From the NCBI RefSeq assembly GCF_000443165.1, contig NZ_ATJV01000013.1:1-64000 (forward strand): a stretch of 64,000 nucleotides of DNA, given 5' to 3'. Below, in pieces: positions 1-10,900 of this stretch (positions are counted from its first letter, which is position 1; each line of letters begins with the position of its first letter). The position numbers and the translations under genes are program-made. Below the pieces are notes generated by a model. It saw only the letters and a list, made by a program, of their open reading frames with translations, was not told the origin of the DNA and ran no database searches. This DNA comes from Thauera terpenica 58Eu (GTDB lineage Bacteria > Pseudomonadota > Gammaproteobacteria > Burkholderiales > Rhodocyclaceae).

Positions 1-440
1 TCGTCATACAGCAGCTCGGCGCCGGCAAAGCCCGGATAGACCTCCACGCCCAGCGCCTCGGCCTGCTCGCCCAGCCACTTCACCACGTTGCCCAGGCGCA
101 CGATGTAGTTGCCGTGATTCTCCAGGCAGCCCGGCAGCAAGCTGTTGGGCGTCTTGCGTGCGCCGCTCTCGGTCAGGAACAGCACCCTGTCCTCGGTCAC
201 CGCGGTCTTGAGCGGTGCGCCCTTTTCCTTCCAGTCCGGGATCAGCTCGGTCAGCGCCTGCGGGTCCATCACCGCGCCCGACAGGATGTGGGCGCCGATC
301 TCGGCCGCCTTCTCGATCAGACAGACCGACAGTTCCTGCCCCTTGGCTTCGGCCAGTTGCTTGAGCTTGATCGCCGCCGCCAGCCCACCCGGGCCGCCGC
401 CGACGATCAGCACGTCGAATTCCATTGATTCGCGTTCCAT
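1..440 (-). CDS. Electron transfer flavoprotein-ubiquinone oxidoreductase, N-terminal part
   Basis: The gene reads leftward and runs off the window edge; about 146 N-terminal residues are visible. Near the N-terminus is a dinucleotide-binding motif ([20 protein letters not shown]) typical of FAD enzymes. It is followed by the [11 protein letters not shown] and [10 protein letters not shown] stretches that characterise ETF-QO. The family passes electrons from acyl-CoA dehydrogenases, via electron transfer flavoprotein, to membrane ubiquinone. The ATG at 440 has a GGAG ribosome site about 8 bases upstream; an in-frame ATG at 425 is the alternative. It is transcribed divergently from the thioesterase gene, with a perfect palindrome between them, which suggests shared control of fatty-acid or acyl-CoA oxidation. 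The iron-sulfur and ubiquinone-binding C-terminal parts lie outside the window. Confidence 0.9.
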   Translation of the reverse strand, partial: MERESMEFDVLIVGGGPGGLAAAIKLKQLAEAKGQELSVCLIEKAAEIGAHILSGAVMDPQALTELIPDWKEKGAPLKTAVTEDRVLFLTESGARKTPNSLLPGCLENHGNYIVRLGNVVKWLGEQAEALGVEVYPGFAGAELLYD

Positions 441-548
441 CCTGTTCTCCTGTTCCCGTGTGGGGCTAAGATCGAGCGTTCAGATCGAGTTTAACCCCGG
501 AATCCCCTTTGGCGTTGCTCAGGCCATGGTGCTTGCCGTGGGCATGCA

Positions 549-570
549 TAACATACGGATGCGTATGTTA
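549..570. promoter_or_regulatory. Perfect 22-bp palindrome, probable repressor operator
   Basis: Half-sites TAACATACG (549-557) and CGTATGTTA (562-570) are perfect inverted repeats around the 4-base centre gatg. The site lies in the 166-bp region between the divergent ETF-QO and thioesterase genes, 36 bases before the thioesterase start. Length and symmetry fit an operator of a TetR-family dimer, a class that often controls fatty-acid degradation in betaproteobacteria. The regulator identity is inference; no regulator gene is in the window. Confidence 0.6.
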
Positions 571-606
571 CATTAGCGCGTGCCATACACAATAGGAGGA
601 TGCTGC

Positions 607-1026
607 ATGAACGCTCAGGCCAAGCTTATTTACACCGCTCGCATTCCCGTGCGCTGGGGCGACATGGATGCTTACGGCCATGTGAACAACACGGTGTATT
701 TCCGTTTTTTCGAGCAGGCGCGCTGTGAATGGATAGAGCACATGGGCTTTCGCGTCAGCCCGGAAGAGGCGACCGGCCCGGTCATCATCAATGCCAGCTG
801 CACCTTCCTTGCACCGGTGAACTATCCTGCGACCGTGATCATCAAGATGTATGCGGGCGACCCTGGTCGGAGCAGCGTCATGACCTGGTACGAGCTCTTC
901 ATCGAGGGGGAAGAGCGCCTGTATGCCGAAGGCGCGGCCAAGACGGTGTGGATGGACATGCGCAGCGGCAAGTCGGCCCCCTTGCCCGACAAGGTGCGTG
1001 CGCTGTGCGACGCAGCACGGAACTGA
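607..1026 (+). CDS. Acyl-CoA thioesterase, 4HBT hotdog family
   Basis: This 139-residue protein carries the 4-hydroxybenzoyl-CoA thioesterase signature near its N-terminus, RWGDMDAYGHVNNTVYFRFFEQAR, whose Asp is the usual catalytic residue. Single-domain hotdog thioesterases of this size hydrolyse acyl-CoA to free acid and CoA in the cytoplasm. The start was set at ATG 607 because a strong AGGAGGA site ends 6 bases upstream; the open frame extends to 580. The gene lies downstream of the palindrome at 549-570 and 86 bp before acetoacetate-CoA ligase. It probably belongs to the same acyl-CoA catabolic group; the exact substrate cannot be read from the sequence. Confidence 0.85.
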   Translation: MNAQAKLIYTARIPVRWGDMDAYGHVNNTVYFRFFEQARCEWIEHMGFRVSPEEATGPVIINASCTFLAPVNYPATVIIKMYAGDPGRSSVMTWYELFIEGEERLYAEGAAKTVWMDMRSGKSAPLPDKVRALCDAARN

Positions 1027-1112
1027 TCAACCCAGCCCATGACAGGGTGCAGACGTGACGGATCTGCATCTGCGCCCGATGACAAGCTGTTGATGGATGA
1101 AGAGGAGACAAC

Positions 1113-3101
<1,989 letters not shown>

Positions 3102-3113
3102 GGAGAGGGAGCG

Positions 3114-3656
3114 ATGTTGATGAACCGTGAGCAGTCCGTGTTGTTGATCGTCGATGTGCAGGCCAGGCTGGCACCCTTCATCCACGAGGGTGAGCAGGTC
3201 GCGGCCCATTGCGCGTGGCTGGCGCAGGTCGCCGAGCGTGTGCGCGTGCCGGTCGTGGTGACCGAGCATTTCCCGGAGAAGATCGGCGGCACGCTCGAAT
3301 CCGTGCGTGCGGTGACGCAGGCCGCTCAATATGTGAGCAAGCAGTGCTTTTCTGCGCAGGACGATGGTTGCCTGAAGGGCACGGCCGTCGAGCAACAGCG
3401 CCAGGTCATCATCTGCGGCACCGAAGCGCACGTCTGTGTGCAGCAGACCGCGCTCAGCCTGCGTTGGGCGGGCAAGCAGGTGTTCGTGGTGGCTGATGCT
3501 TCAGGCTCGCGCGACCCGGCAAATCGCGACCTGGCGTTCGAGCGCATGCGTGGCCATGGCATCGAGATCGTGTCGCGGGAGATGGTGGCCTTCGAATGGC
3601 TGCAACGTGGAGGCACGGATCTGTTTCGCGAGGTCAATCGCGACTTCATTCGCTGA
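3114..3656 (+). CDS. Isochorismatase-family cysteine hydrolase
   Basis: This 180-residue single-domain protein has the three expected catalytic elements. They are an Asp in LLIVDVQARL near residue 14, a Lys in VSKQCFSA near 76, and the nucleophilic Cys in GTEAHVCVQQT near 108. This pattern matches the YcaC-like hydrolase branch rather than enterobactin isochorismatase. The reaction is hydrolysis of an amide, imide or enol ether, but the substrate is unknown. A GAGGAGAGGGAG ribosome site precedes ATG 3114; an internal ATG at 3120 is also possible. It follows acetoacetate-CoA ligase by 12 bp in an apparent operon and faces the DUF4394 gene across a strong hairpin. Confidence 0.85.
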   Translation: MLMNREQSVLLIVDVQARLAPFIHEGEQVAAHCAWLAQVAERVRVPVVVTEHFPEKIGGTLESVRAVTQAAQYVSKQCFSAQDDGCLKGTAVEQQRQVIICGTEAHVCVQQTALSLRWAGKQVFVVADASGSRDPANRDLAFERMRGHGIEIVSREMVAFEWLQRGGTDLFREVNRDFIR

Positions 3657-3744
3657 AACCCCCGCCCGGGGCGTTGCGCCTGCACATCAGGCGAGCAGGC
3701 GCTCGGTCCCCGGCCTTGATGCACAAACGCGTTTCATGCAGGGC

Positions 3745-3776
3745 AATCGGGGCCAGGTGCACATCTGGCCCCGATT
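3745..3776. terminator. Strong hairpin between convergent genes
   Basis: The arms AATCGGGGCCAG (3745-3756) and CTGGCCCCGATT (3765-3776) form a perfect 12-bp stem with an 8-base loop. It lies between the convergent isochorismatase and DUF4394 genes. No long T tract follows on either strand, so it may be a bidirectional or protein-assisted terminator. Confidence 0.55.
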
Positions 3777-3781
3777 CCGTT

Positions 3782-4687
3782 TCAAGGTTCGATGGCGAGC
3801 CCGAGCAGCTTGTCACCCCTGCCGATGATGCCCATGGGTTCGGCCTTGCCACTGCCGAGATCGATACGGTACAGCGTGGGTCTGGCGTCTGCGGCGGTGC
3901 TCAGCGCCACCAGTGCGGTGTTGGTGACATCCGAGATGTCGAAGTGGGCGTCAGTGATGCCGTCGACCCCCAGCGCGCCTACTGTGTGCAATTGCCCGGA
4001 GTTGGGTGAAACGACAGGCTGCTGGCCTTCGATCGAGCCCTGTCGCACCAGGGTGGCGCGCGCAGCATCGATGGCGAAATTGGTCGTCAACTTTTCGTCT
4101 TCGGTGTTGTAGGTGTAGGCGGCGGCGACGAGCTGGGGCGCCTGACCGGCATGAGGATCGTCCGCCGCATAGCTCAGCGCTGCGTCCGCCTGCAAGCCGG
4201 CTTGCTCGGGTTTGTAATCAAGGACAGCGCCGGTTTCGGGGTGGACGCGCAGATTCTGGCCGCGGTCGGAAACGATGCGGATGCGATCGGCCGCGGGATT
4301 GAAGTCGAAACCGAAGCGCTCACCCTCGAGCCGGGAGGCGAAAGCCGCATCGCCCACCGGCGTCAGCGCACCGCTGACGACATCCACCGTGAACACCCTG
4401 TTGCTGCTACCCAGCGCGAACAGCACGCCGTAGGCCACGCGATAGTCAATACCGAGCAGGCGCTCTCCGGCCTCGAGTCCGGAAAGCGTCACACTGCGGG
4501 CGATTTTGCCCGGCTGTGCAGCGGAAATGGCGATAAGCTGGTACGCGTCCGAGGCTGCAGTCTGGGTCAGGGCATGCAAGGTGATTCCCGCTGGCGTGCG
4601 CTCGGCATCGGCGATGACCGGTGTTGCCAGCCCCGCAAGAGCCGTGCTTAGCGTCGATACGACAAGGCGGGAGACGAGTGATCGCAT
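3782..4687 (-). CDS. Secreted DUF4394-domain protein
   Basis: This 301-residue protein has an N-terminal signal peptide (MRSLVSRLVVSTLSTALAG, then an ATPVIADA cleavage region) and probably acts in the periplasm or outside the cell. The rest matches DUF4394: repeated blade-like segments such as GIDYRVAYGVLFALGSSN, FGFDFNPAADRIRIVSD and YKPEQAGLQAD, suggesting a beta-propeller-like fold. Function is unknown for the family. The start at ATG 4687 is preferred over 4759 because it begins directly with the signal peptide and has an AGGA site upstream. It is divergent from the cupredoxin gene, and their 5' regions are about 100 bp apart or overlap, depending on the cupredoxin start. Confidence 0.8.
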   Translation of the reverse strand: MRSLVSRLVVSTLSTALAGLATPVIADAERTPAGITLHALTQTAASDAYQLIAISAAQPGKIARSVTLSGLEAGERLLGIDYRVAYGVLFALGSSNRVFTVDVVSGALTPVGDAAFASRLEGERFGFDFNPAADRIRIVSDRGQNLRVHPETGAVLDYKPEQAGLQADAALSYAADDPHAGQAPQLVAAAYTYNTEDEKLTTNFAIDAARATLVRQGSIEGQQPVVSPNSGQLHTVGALGVDGITDAHFDISDVTNTALVALSTAADARPTLYRIDLGSGKAEPMGIIGRGDKLLGLAIEP

Positions 4688-4791
4688 ACGAAATCCTGAT
4701 GATGAGTGTTGGAATGAGCGTGTGTTGCAGACAGCGGCCTGTGCGGCGGGTGCTTGCATTGAACGATAGACCAGTCGACACCAGAGGCCTT

Positions 4792-5415
4792 GTGACCGAG
4801 TTGGCAGTCAGGGCGAGGCGTCAGGCCGGGGCGCTGGCCGCAGCGGCCCTGGGGCTCGCGCTGGCGGGCGACGTGGTGGCGGCCTCGCTCACGCTCAGCT
4901 TTACCGATGACAAGGGCGCTGCCGTCGAGCATGCTGCCGTGGCCTTGGTGCCCATTCAGGCCCAGTCCGCAGTGCCGCCCCAGCGCGCCGAGATCGTGCA
5001 AAAGGACAAGCGCTTCACGCCGCTGATGTCGGCCATTCAGACCGGTTCCGCCGTCGAATTCCCGAATCGCGACAGCGTCCGCCATCATGTGTATTCGTTT
5101 TCGCCGGCGAAGACCTTCGAGCTCAAGCTCTACCTCGGCAAGCCTGCCAAGCCGGTGGTGTTCGATAAACCCGGCATCGTCGTCATGGGTTGCAACATCC
5201 ACGATCACATGGTCGCCTACGTGATGGTGGCCAACACGCCCTGGCTCGGCGTCAGTGATGCGCAGGGGCGGGTACGCCTGTCAGGGTTGCCGGTGGGCGA
5301 CTATCGGCTCGAATACTGGCATCCACGCTGGGTGGGCAAGGCTGACATCGCGCGTCTGGCCCTAAGCGTCGACGGCGACACGGCGTTCACCCTGAAGATC
5401 GAGAGCCAGCCTTGA
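4792..5415 (+). CDS. Periplasmic cupredoxin-like protein ('methylamine utilization protein' type)
   Basis: From the GTG at 4792 this encodes 207 residues: a signal peptide (core AGALAAAALGLALAG, cleavage near DVVAAS), a cupredoxin domain, and a C-terminal carboxypeptidase-regulatory-like segment (VRLSGLPVGDYRLEYWHPRW). Candidate type-1 copper ligands are the His in RHHVYSF and the Cys, His and Met in GCNIHDHM, the order expected of plastocyanin-like sites. Relatives are often annotated as methylamine utilization protein, but no methylamine dehydrogenase genes are here. The start is uncertain: the frame is open back to 4621, with other ATG and GTG codons near 4700-4741. GTG 4792 was chosen for its AGAGG site and fit to the signal peptide. 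The stop overlaps the ATG of the GGDEF-EAL gene (TGATG), implying translational coupling. Confidence 0.75.
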   Translation: MTELAVRARRQAGALAAAALGLALAGDVVAASLTLSFTDDKGAAVEHAAVALVPIQAQSAVPPQRAEIVQKDKRFTPLMSAIQTGSAVEFPNRDSVRHHVYSFSPAKTFELKLYLGKPAKPVVFDKPGIVVMGCNIHDHMVAYVMVANTPWLGVSDAQGRVRLSGLPVGDYRLEYWHPRWVGKADIARLALSVDGDTAFTLKIESQP

Positions 5416-7847
5416 TGCGCTTCGGTTTTCGCAGCCTGAAGTGGCGCATTGCTGCGTGGACGGCGCTGATCCTGCTGTCCATGCAGATCGGCGCCCTGCT
5501 CCTGTTTGCGCAGATCGGGCGCACCAGCGCCTTGGCCGAGGTCGGCATCCAGCTCGACACCGGCAACCGGGTGTTCGCGCGCCTGATCGATCAGCGCAGC
5601 GCACAGCTGGCGCAGGCAGCGCGCGTGTTGGCGGCGGACTACGGCTTTCGTGATGCCTTGCTGTCACGCGACCGGGCGACGATCGAGTCCGCACTCGACA
5701 ACCACGGTTCGCGCATCGGTGCGGCGCTGATGCTGCTGATCGGGCTCGATGGCCGCGTGATCGGCGCCCATCCGCCGCGCCCTGACGCGATTGAACTCGG
5801 CACCGTGCGCAGTCTCATCGATGAGGCGGGGAAGGAAGGTGGCGCCAATGGCTTCCAGTTTCTGGATGGGGCGCTCTACCAGGTAGTGGTGGTGCCGGTG
5901 AGGGCGCCGGTTGCGGTGGCCTGGGTGGTGATCGGCTTTCCGGCCGATGAGGTTTTCGTGCAGGACTTGAAGCGGCTCACCGGGCTCGAGGTCAGCCTCA
6001 AGTTCGAGTCCGCAGCGCAGGCGCAGGCCATGATCGCGAGCACGCTGGCGCTGGCTCTGCAGCCGGCCTTGCTGCACACGCCCTCGCTGGAGTCGATGGA
6101 GCTGGACAGCGTGGAGTACGCCGGGCGCGTGCATGTGATCGAGGCCGATGACACGGGGCGGGTCACTGCGGTGCTGCAACTCTCGCTGGCGCGCGCGCTG
6201 CAGCCGTGGAACAAGCTCTATCGCGACTGGACCGGCCTGTCGATCGCCGCCACCTTGCTCATGTTGCTGGCCAGCGTGTGGGTGGGGCGTACGATCGCGT
6301 CGCCGGTGACTCGCCTGGCGCAATTTGCGCGGCGGGTCGAAGGCGGTGACTACGCTGCGCCGCCGCGCTCTGAAAGTGGCGACGAGATTGCACAGCTCGC
6401 CGATGCCTTCGGCGTCATGACCGATGCCATTGCCAGCCGCGAGGCACGCATCTCCGAGCTTGCCTACTGCGACGCGCTCACCGGGCTGCCCAACCGGGTG
6501 CGTTTCATGGCCTGGCTGGAGCAATCGCTGCAGGCTGTGCAGCTGTCCGGGCAGCCCCTGGCCTTGCTCAGTTTCGACATCGATCGCTTCAAGCTCATCA
6601 ACGACACCCTCGGTCACGGTTTTGGCGATCGGGTGCTGCATGAAGTCGGCCAGCGTCTGCTGGCGCTCGAGCTCAGTGGCGACGCCGGGTGTGGATGTGG
6701 CGGCAGGGACGATGAAGACGAACGGGCGCCGATGCGCAGCGCGACCGCCCGCCTGGGGGGTGACGAATTCGCCGTACTCCTGCCTGCGGCCGATCTCGCC
6801 GCAGCGCTCACCGTGGCCGAGCGTGTTGCCAATGCGCTCGAGCAGCCGATGAACGTGCAGGGGCAGCTGGTGGATTTGCGCGCCAGTATCGGCATTGCCC
6901 TCTACCCGCAGCACGCGACGGATGCGGCGGAGCTGATCCGCTGCGCGGATGTCGCCATGTACAAGGCCAAGCGTGGCATCGACGGCGTGGAGGTCTACGA
7001 CCCCGCACACCACGAGCGCAACGCCGCGCGCCTGTCCTTGCTGACCGAGCTGCGGCAGGCGGTCGAAGGCCATGAGCTGGTGCTGTTCTATCAGCCGAAA
7101 TACGCTTTTCAGGCCAGCGACGAGCTCCATGTCGAAGCGCTGGTGCGCTGGATTCACCCCCAGCGCGGTTTCATATCGCCGATGGATTTCATCCCCTTCG
7201 CGGAACAGACCGGCTACATCAGGACCATCACCCACTGGGTGATGAACGAGTCCATTCGTCAATGCGCTCAATGGCAGCGGAGCGGGCGCAAGGTGCACAT
7301 CGGGCTCAACCTGTCGGCGCGTGACCTGCTGCAGCCGGAGCTACCCGCACAGTTTTGTGCCCTGCTCGAGCGCCACGCTTGCAGGGCCGACTGGATCACC
7401 CTCGAGATCACCGAAAGCGCGGTGCTGGACGACCCCGCCAAGGCCCTCGCCAACCTCGAGCACCTGCGCGCGACCGGCTGCAGGCTGTCGATCGACGACT
7501 ATGGGACGGGCTATTCATCGCTGTCCTATGTGCGCCAGATGCCGGTGCAAGAGCTGAAGATCGATCGCAGCTTCGTGATGAACCTGATCACTCAACCCGA
7601 CGACGAAATCATCGTCCGCTCCACCATCGAGCTTGCCCACAACATGGGGCTGACCGTGACCGCCGAGGGCGTCGAGACCGAAGCCGTCCTGCAGCGGCTG
7701 GCCGAACTGGGTTGCGATCTGGCACAGGGCTATTTCATCTGCCGTCCCCTGGGCGTGGCCGAGCTCGAGACCTGGCTGCAAACCTCGCCCTGGGCGCGTG
7801 CCGGCCATCATCAGCGCGCGCTGGCGGACGAGACCCAGCCCGACTGA
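5415..7847 (+). CDS. Membrane GGDEF-EAL protein (cyclic-di-GMP synthesis/hydrolysis)
   Basis: This 810-residue protein has a first membrane helix near residues 12-32, a periplasmic sensing region to about 270, and a second helix near 275-292. HAMP follows (ASPVTRLAQFARRVEGGDY), then GGDEF near 350-520 and EAL near 535-785. The GGDEF motif is intact (ARLGGDEFAVLL), but no RxxD inhibitory site sits before it; instead there is a Gly/Asp-rich insertion (GDAGCGCGGRDDEDE). The EAL domain keeps VEALVRW, the NxSARDL motif, ITESAV, DDYGTGYSS and the KIDRSF lysine, so phosphodiesterase activity is likely. Overlap by one base with the cupredoxin gene suggests that the periplasmic copper protein and this receptor work together. 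The net direction of c-di-GMP change cannot be predicted. Confidence 0.9.
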   Translation: MRFGFRSLKWRIAAWTALILLSMQIGALLLFAQIGRTSALAEVGIQLDTGNRVFARLIDQRSAQLAQAARVLAADYGFRDALLSRDRATIESALDNHGSRIGAALMLLIGLDGRVIGAHPPRPDAIELGTVRSLIDEAGKEGGANGFQFLDGALYQVVVVPVRAPVAVAWVVIGFPADEVFVQDLKRLTGLEVSLKFESAAQAQAMIASTLALALQPALLHTPSLESMELDSVEYAGRVHVIEADDTGRVTAVLQLSLARALQPWNKLYRDWTGLSIAATLLMLLASVWVGRTIASPVTRLAQFARRVEGGDYAAPPRSESGDEIAQLADAFGVMTDAIASREARISELAYCDALTGLPNRVRFMAWLEQSLQAVQLSGQPLALLSFDIDRFKLINDTLGHGFGDRVLHEVGQRLLALELSGDAGCGCGGRDDEDERAPMRSATARLGGDEFAVLLPAADLAAALTVAERVANALEQPMNVQGQLVDLRASIGIALYPQHATDAAELIRCADVAMYKAKRGIDGVEVYDPAHHERNAARLSLLTELRQAVEGHELVLFYQPKYAFQASDELHVEALVRWIHPQRGFISPMDFIPFAEQTGYIRTITHWVMNESIRQCAQWQRSGRKVHIGLNLSARDLLQPELPAQFCALLERHACRADWITLEITESAVLDDPAKALANLEHLRATGCRLSIDDYGTGYSSLSYVRQMPVQELKIDRSFVMNLITQPDDEIIVRSTIELAHNMGLTVTAEGVETEAVLQRLAELGCDLAQGYFICRPLGVAELETWLQTSPWARAGHHQRALADETQPD

Positions 7848-7932
7848 CCTAGGGAAAACGCGGGTTCCGCTTTTGCGCCGTGTCGCCTAGCCTTGGTGTT
7901 TATTCCACGGTGATGCGACATGGACTTCCGCC

Positions 7933-7949
7933 ACGCCGACCGTCGGCGT
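7933..7949. repeat. 17-bp inverted repeat upstream of the glutamate dehydrogenase gene
   Basis: The arms ACGCCGAC and GTCGGCGT are separated by a single c, 45 bp before the ATG at 7994. It could be an operator or a small hairpin, but in DNA of this GC content it may also arise by chance. Confidence 0.3.
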
Positions 7950-7993
7950 CTGTCCGCATCCTGCCGTGAGCTGATCAACAGCAGGGGGGCGAG

Positions 7994-10900
7994 ATGGAAA
8001 AGACGGAGTTGAAGCGACTGGCCGTGCAGGTCGATGCGGTCATCGAGCAGATCGACGCGCGTTTGCCCGCGCACCAGGCCGGAGCGGTGGCGGAGTTTGC
8101 GGCGCAGTTTTTCGCTCAGGTCGACCCTGAAGACCTCGAAAAGCTGTCGGTCGCCGACCTTTATGGTGCTGTGCTCAGCCAATGGCACTTCATCGCGCGC
8201 CGCAAGTCGGGGGTCAGCACGGTGCGGGTGTTCAACCCGCGCCTCGATGAGCACGGCTGGGAGTCCGCGCATACGCTCGTCGAGATCGTCGGTGACGACA
8301 TGCCGTTCCTGGTCGATACCGTGACGATGGAGCTCATCCGCCAAGGCTTCACGCTACACCTGCTGATCCATCCGGTACTCAAGGTCGTGCGCGACGCCGA
8401 CGGCGTGCTGCTGCGCTTGACAGACGACAGCGATGCCGACGCGCAATATGAATCGACCATGCACCTCGAGGTCGACCGTCGTAGCGATGAGGCCGATCTG
8501 CAGGCCTTGCAGCAAGGTCTCGAGCAGGTGCTGTCCGATGTGCGCGCGGCGGTCAGCGACTGGCGCTTGATGCGTGAGCGCATGCACGACATCATCGCCG
8601 GCCTGTTGAGCACGCCAGCTTCGATCGAGGCGGAAGAGGCTGCAGAGGCGCGCGACTTCCTGCAGTGGCTGACGGCAGACAATTTCGTGCTGCTGGGTTG
8701 TCGTGACTACGCGCTTGCCAGCGCTGAGGACGGCGACGCCTTGCACATCGTGTCCGGTTCCGGTCTGGGGCTGCTGCGCGCTGAGGGTGAAGACGGGCAG
8801 TCTCGCTCGTTTGCCGCGCTGCCGCCGCAGTTGCGCGCACAGGCACACGTGCCGGGCGTGCTCACCGTCACCAAATCGAATACGCGCTCGACCGTGCACC
8901 GTCCGGGCTATCTGGACTTCATTGGCGTCAAGACCTTCGACAGCGAGGGCAGGGTGAGCGGCGAGCGCCGCGTCATCGGACTGCTGGCGTCCACTGCCTA
9001 TGGCACCTCACCCGCGCACATTCCGCTGTTGCGGCGCAAGGTCGCCGCGGTGATCGAGCGTGCCGACCTGCCCTCTGGCGGGCACGCTGCGAAGACGCTG
9101 CAAACCATCATCGAGCGCTATCCGCGCGACGAGCTCTTTCAGATCACGATCGACGAGCTCTACACCCAGGCGATGGGCATCCTGCGCCTCGGCGAACGCC
9201 TGCGCACGCGACTCTTCGTGCGCTGCGATCCTTTCGCGCGCTTCGTCTCCTGCCTCATCTATGTTCCGCGTGAGCACTACAACACCGATCAGCGCCAGCG
9301 CATGCAGGCCGTGCTGGTCGAGGCCTTTGATGGCAGTTCGTCAGAGTTTGACGTGCAGTTCTCCGATTCGGCGCTGGCCCGCATTCAGATCATCGTGCGC
9401 ACGCGCGATTCGGTCATTCCGCCCTTTGATGTCCGCGAGCTCGAGCAGCGCCTGATCCGTGCCTCGCGGCCCTGGGAGGACGCCTTGCGCCAGGCCTTGG
9501 TCGAACAATGTGGCGAGGAGCGCGGGCTGGCGCTGCTGCGTCGCTACGGCAAGGGCTTCCCCGCGGGGTACCGCGAGGACTACAGCGCGCGCATGGCGGT
9601 GTTTGACATCGAGCAGATCGAAGGCCTGGGCGGTGTCGGTGAGCTGGGCATGAATCTCTACCGCCCGCTCGAAGGGGCAGCCGACCGCATCAACTTCCGC
9701 ATCTATCACCTCGATGCCTCCGTGCCGCTGTCGCAGAGCCTGCCCATGCTCGAGCGCATGGGGGTGAAGGTGATGGACGAGCGCCCCTCGGAGATCGTGC
9801 GCCAGGACGGCAGCGTGGTCTGGCTGCACGATTTCGGCCTCAGCTTCAGCGCGGCCGAGACCCTCAATATCCATGACATTCAACCGCTGTTTCACGACAC
9901 TTTCCGCCGCGTGTGGAGCGGCGAGGTGGAAAACGACGATTTCAACCGCCTGGTCTTGCTGGCCGGCCTGTCCTGGCGTGAAGTCAGCGTGTTGCGAGCG
10001 TATGCGAAGCATATGCGGCAGGCTGCGTTCACCTTCAGTCAGGCCTACATGGAGCAGGCCCTGGCCTGCTACCCGCAGCTGACGCGTCAGCTCTACGCGC
10101 TCTTCCGCGCGCGCTTCGACCCTGCGCTGGAGGCGGATCGCGAGGCGCACTGCAAGGACATCACGGCGCAGATCGAAGCCAGCCTGAACACCGTGGCCAA
10201 CCTCGACGAAGATCGTATCCTGCGCCAGTTCCTGGCCATGATCCTGGCCACGCTGCGTACCAATGCCTTCCAGCGTACGGCTGATGGTTCCTGCAAGCCC
10301 TGGCTGTCGTTCAAGCTTTCACCTGCGCGCATCCCCAACCTGCCGCAGCCGTTGCCGATGTTCGAGATCTTCGTCTATTCGCCGCGCATCGAAGGCGTGC
10401 ATCTGCGCGGGGGCAAGGTGGCCCGCGGCGGGCTGCGCTGGTCGGACCGGATGGAGGACTTCCGCACCGAGGTGCTGGGGCTGGTGAAGGCGCAGATCGT
10501 CAAGAACGCGGTGATCGTGCCGGTCGGCTCGAAAGGCGGCTTTGTGGTCAAGAACCCGCCCACCGAAGGCGGACGGGAGGCGCTGATCGCCGAGGGCGTG
10601 GCCTGCTACCAGACCTTCCTGCGTGGCCTGCTCGATCTCACTGACAACCTGGTGCAAGGTCAGGTGGTGCCGCCGGTCGATGTGGTGCGCCATGACGACG
10701 ATGACCCCTACCTGGTGGTGGCGGCCGACAAGGGCACGGCGAGCTTCTCCGACCATGCCAATGAGATCTCGGCCGAATACGACTTCTGGCTGGGTGATGC
10801 CTTCGCTTCGGGCGGCTCGGTCGGCTATGACCACAAGAAGATGGGCATCACCGCACGTGGTGCGTGGGAGGCGGTGAAGCGGCATTTCCGTGAAATGGGC

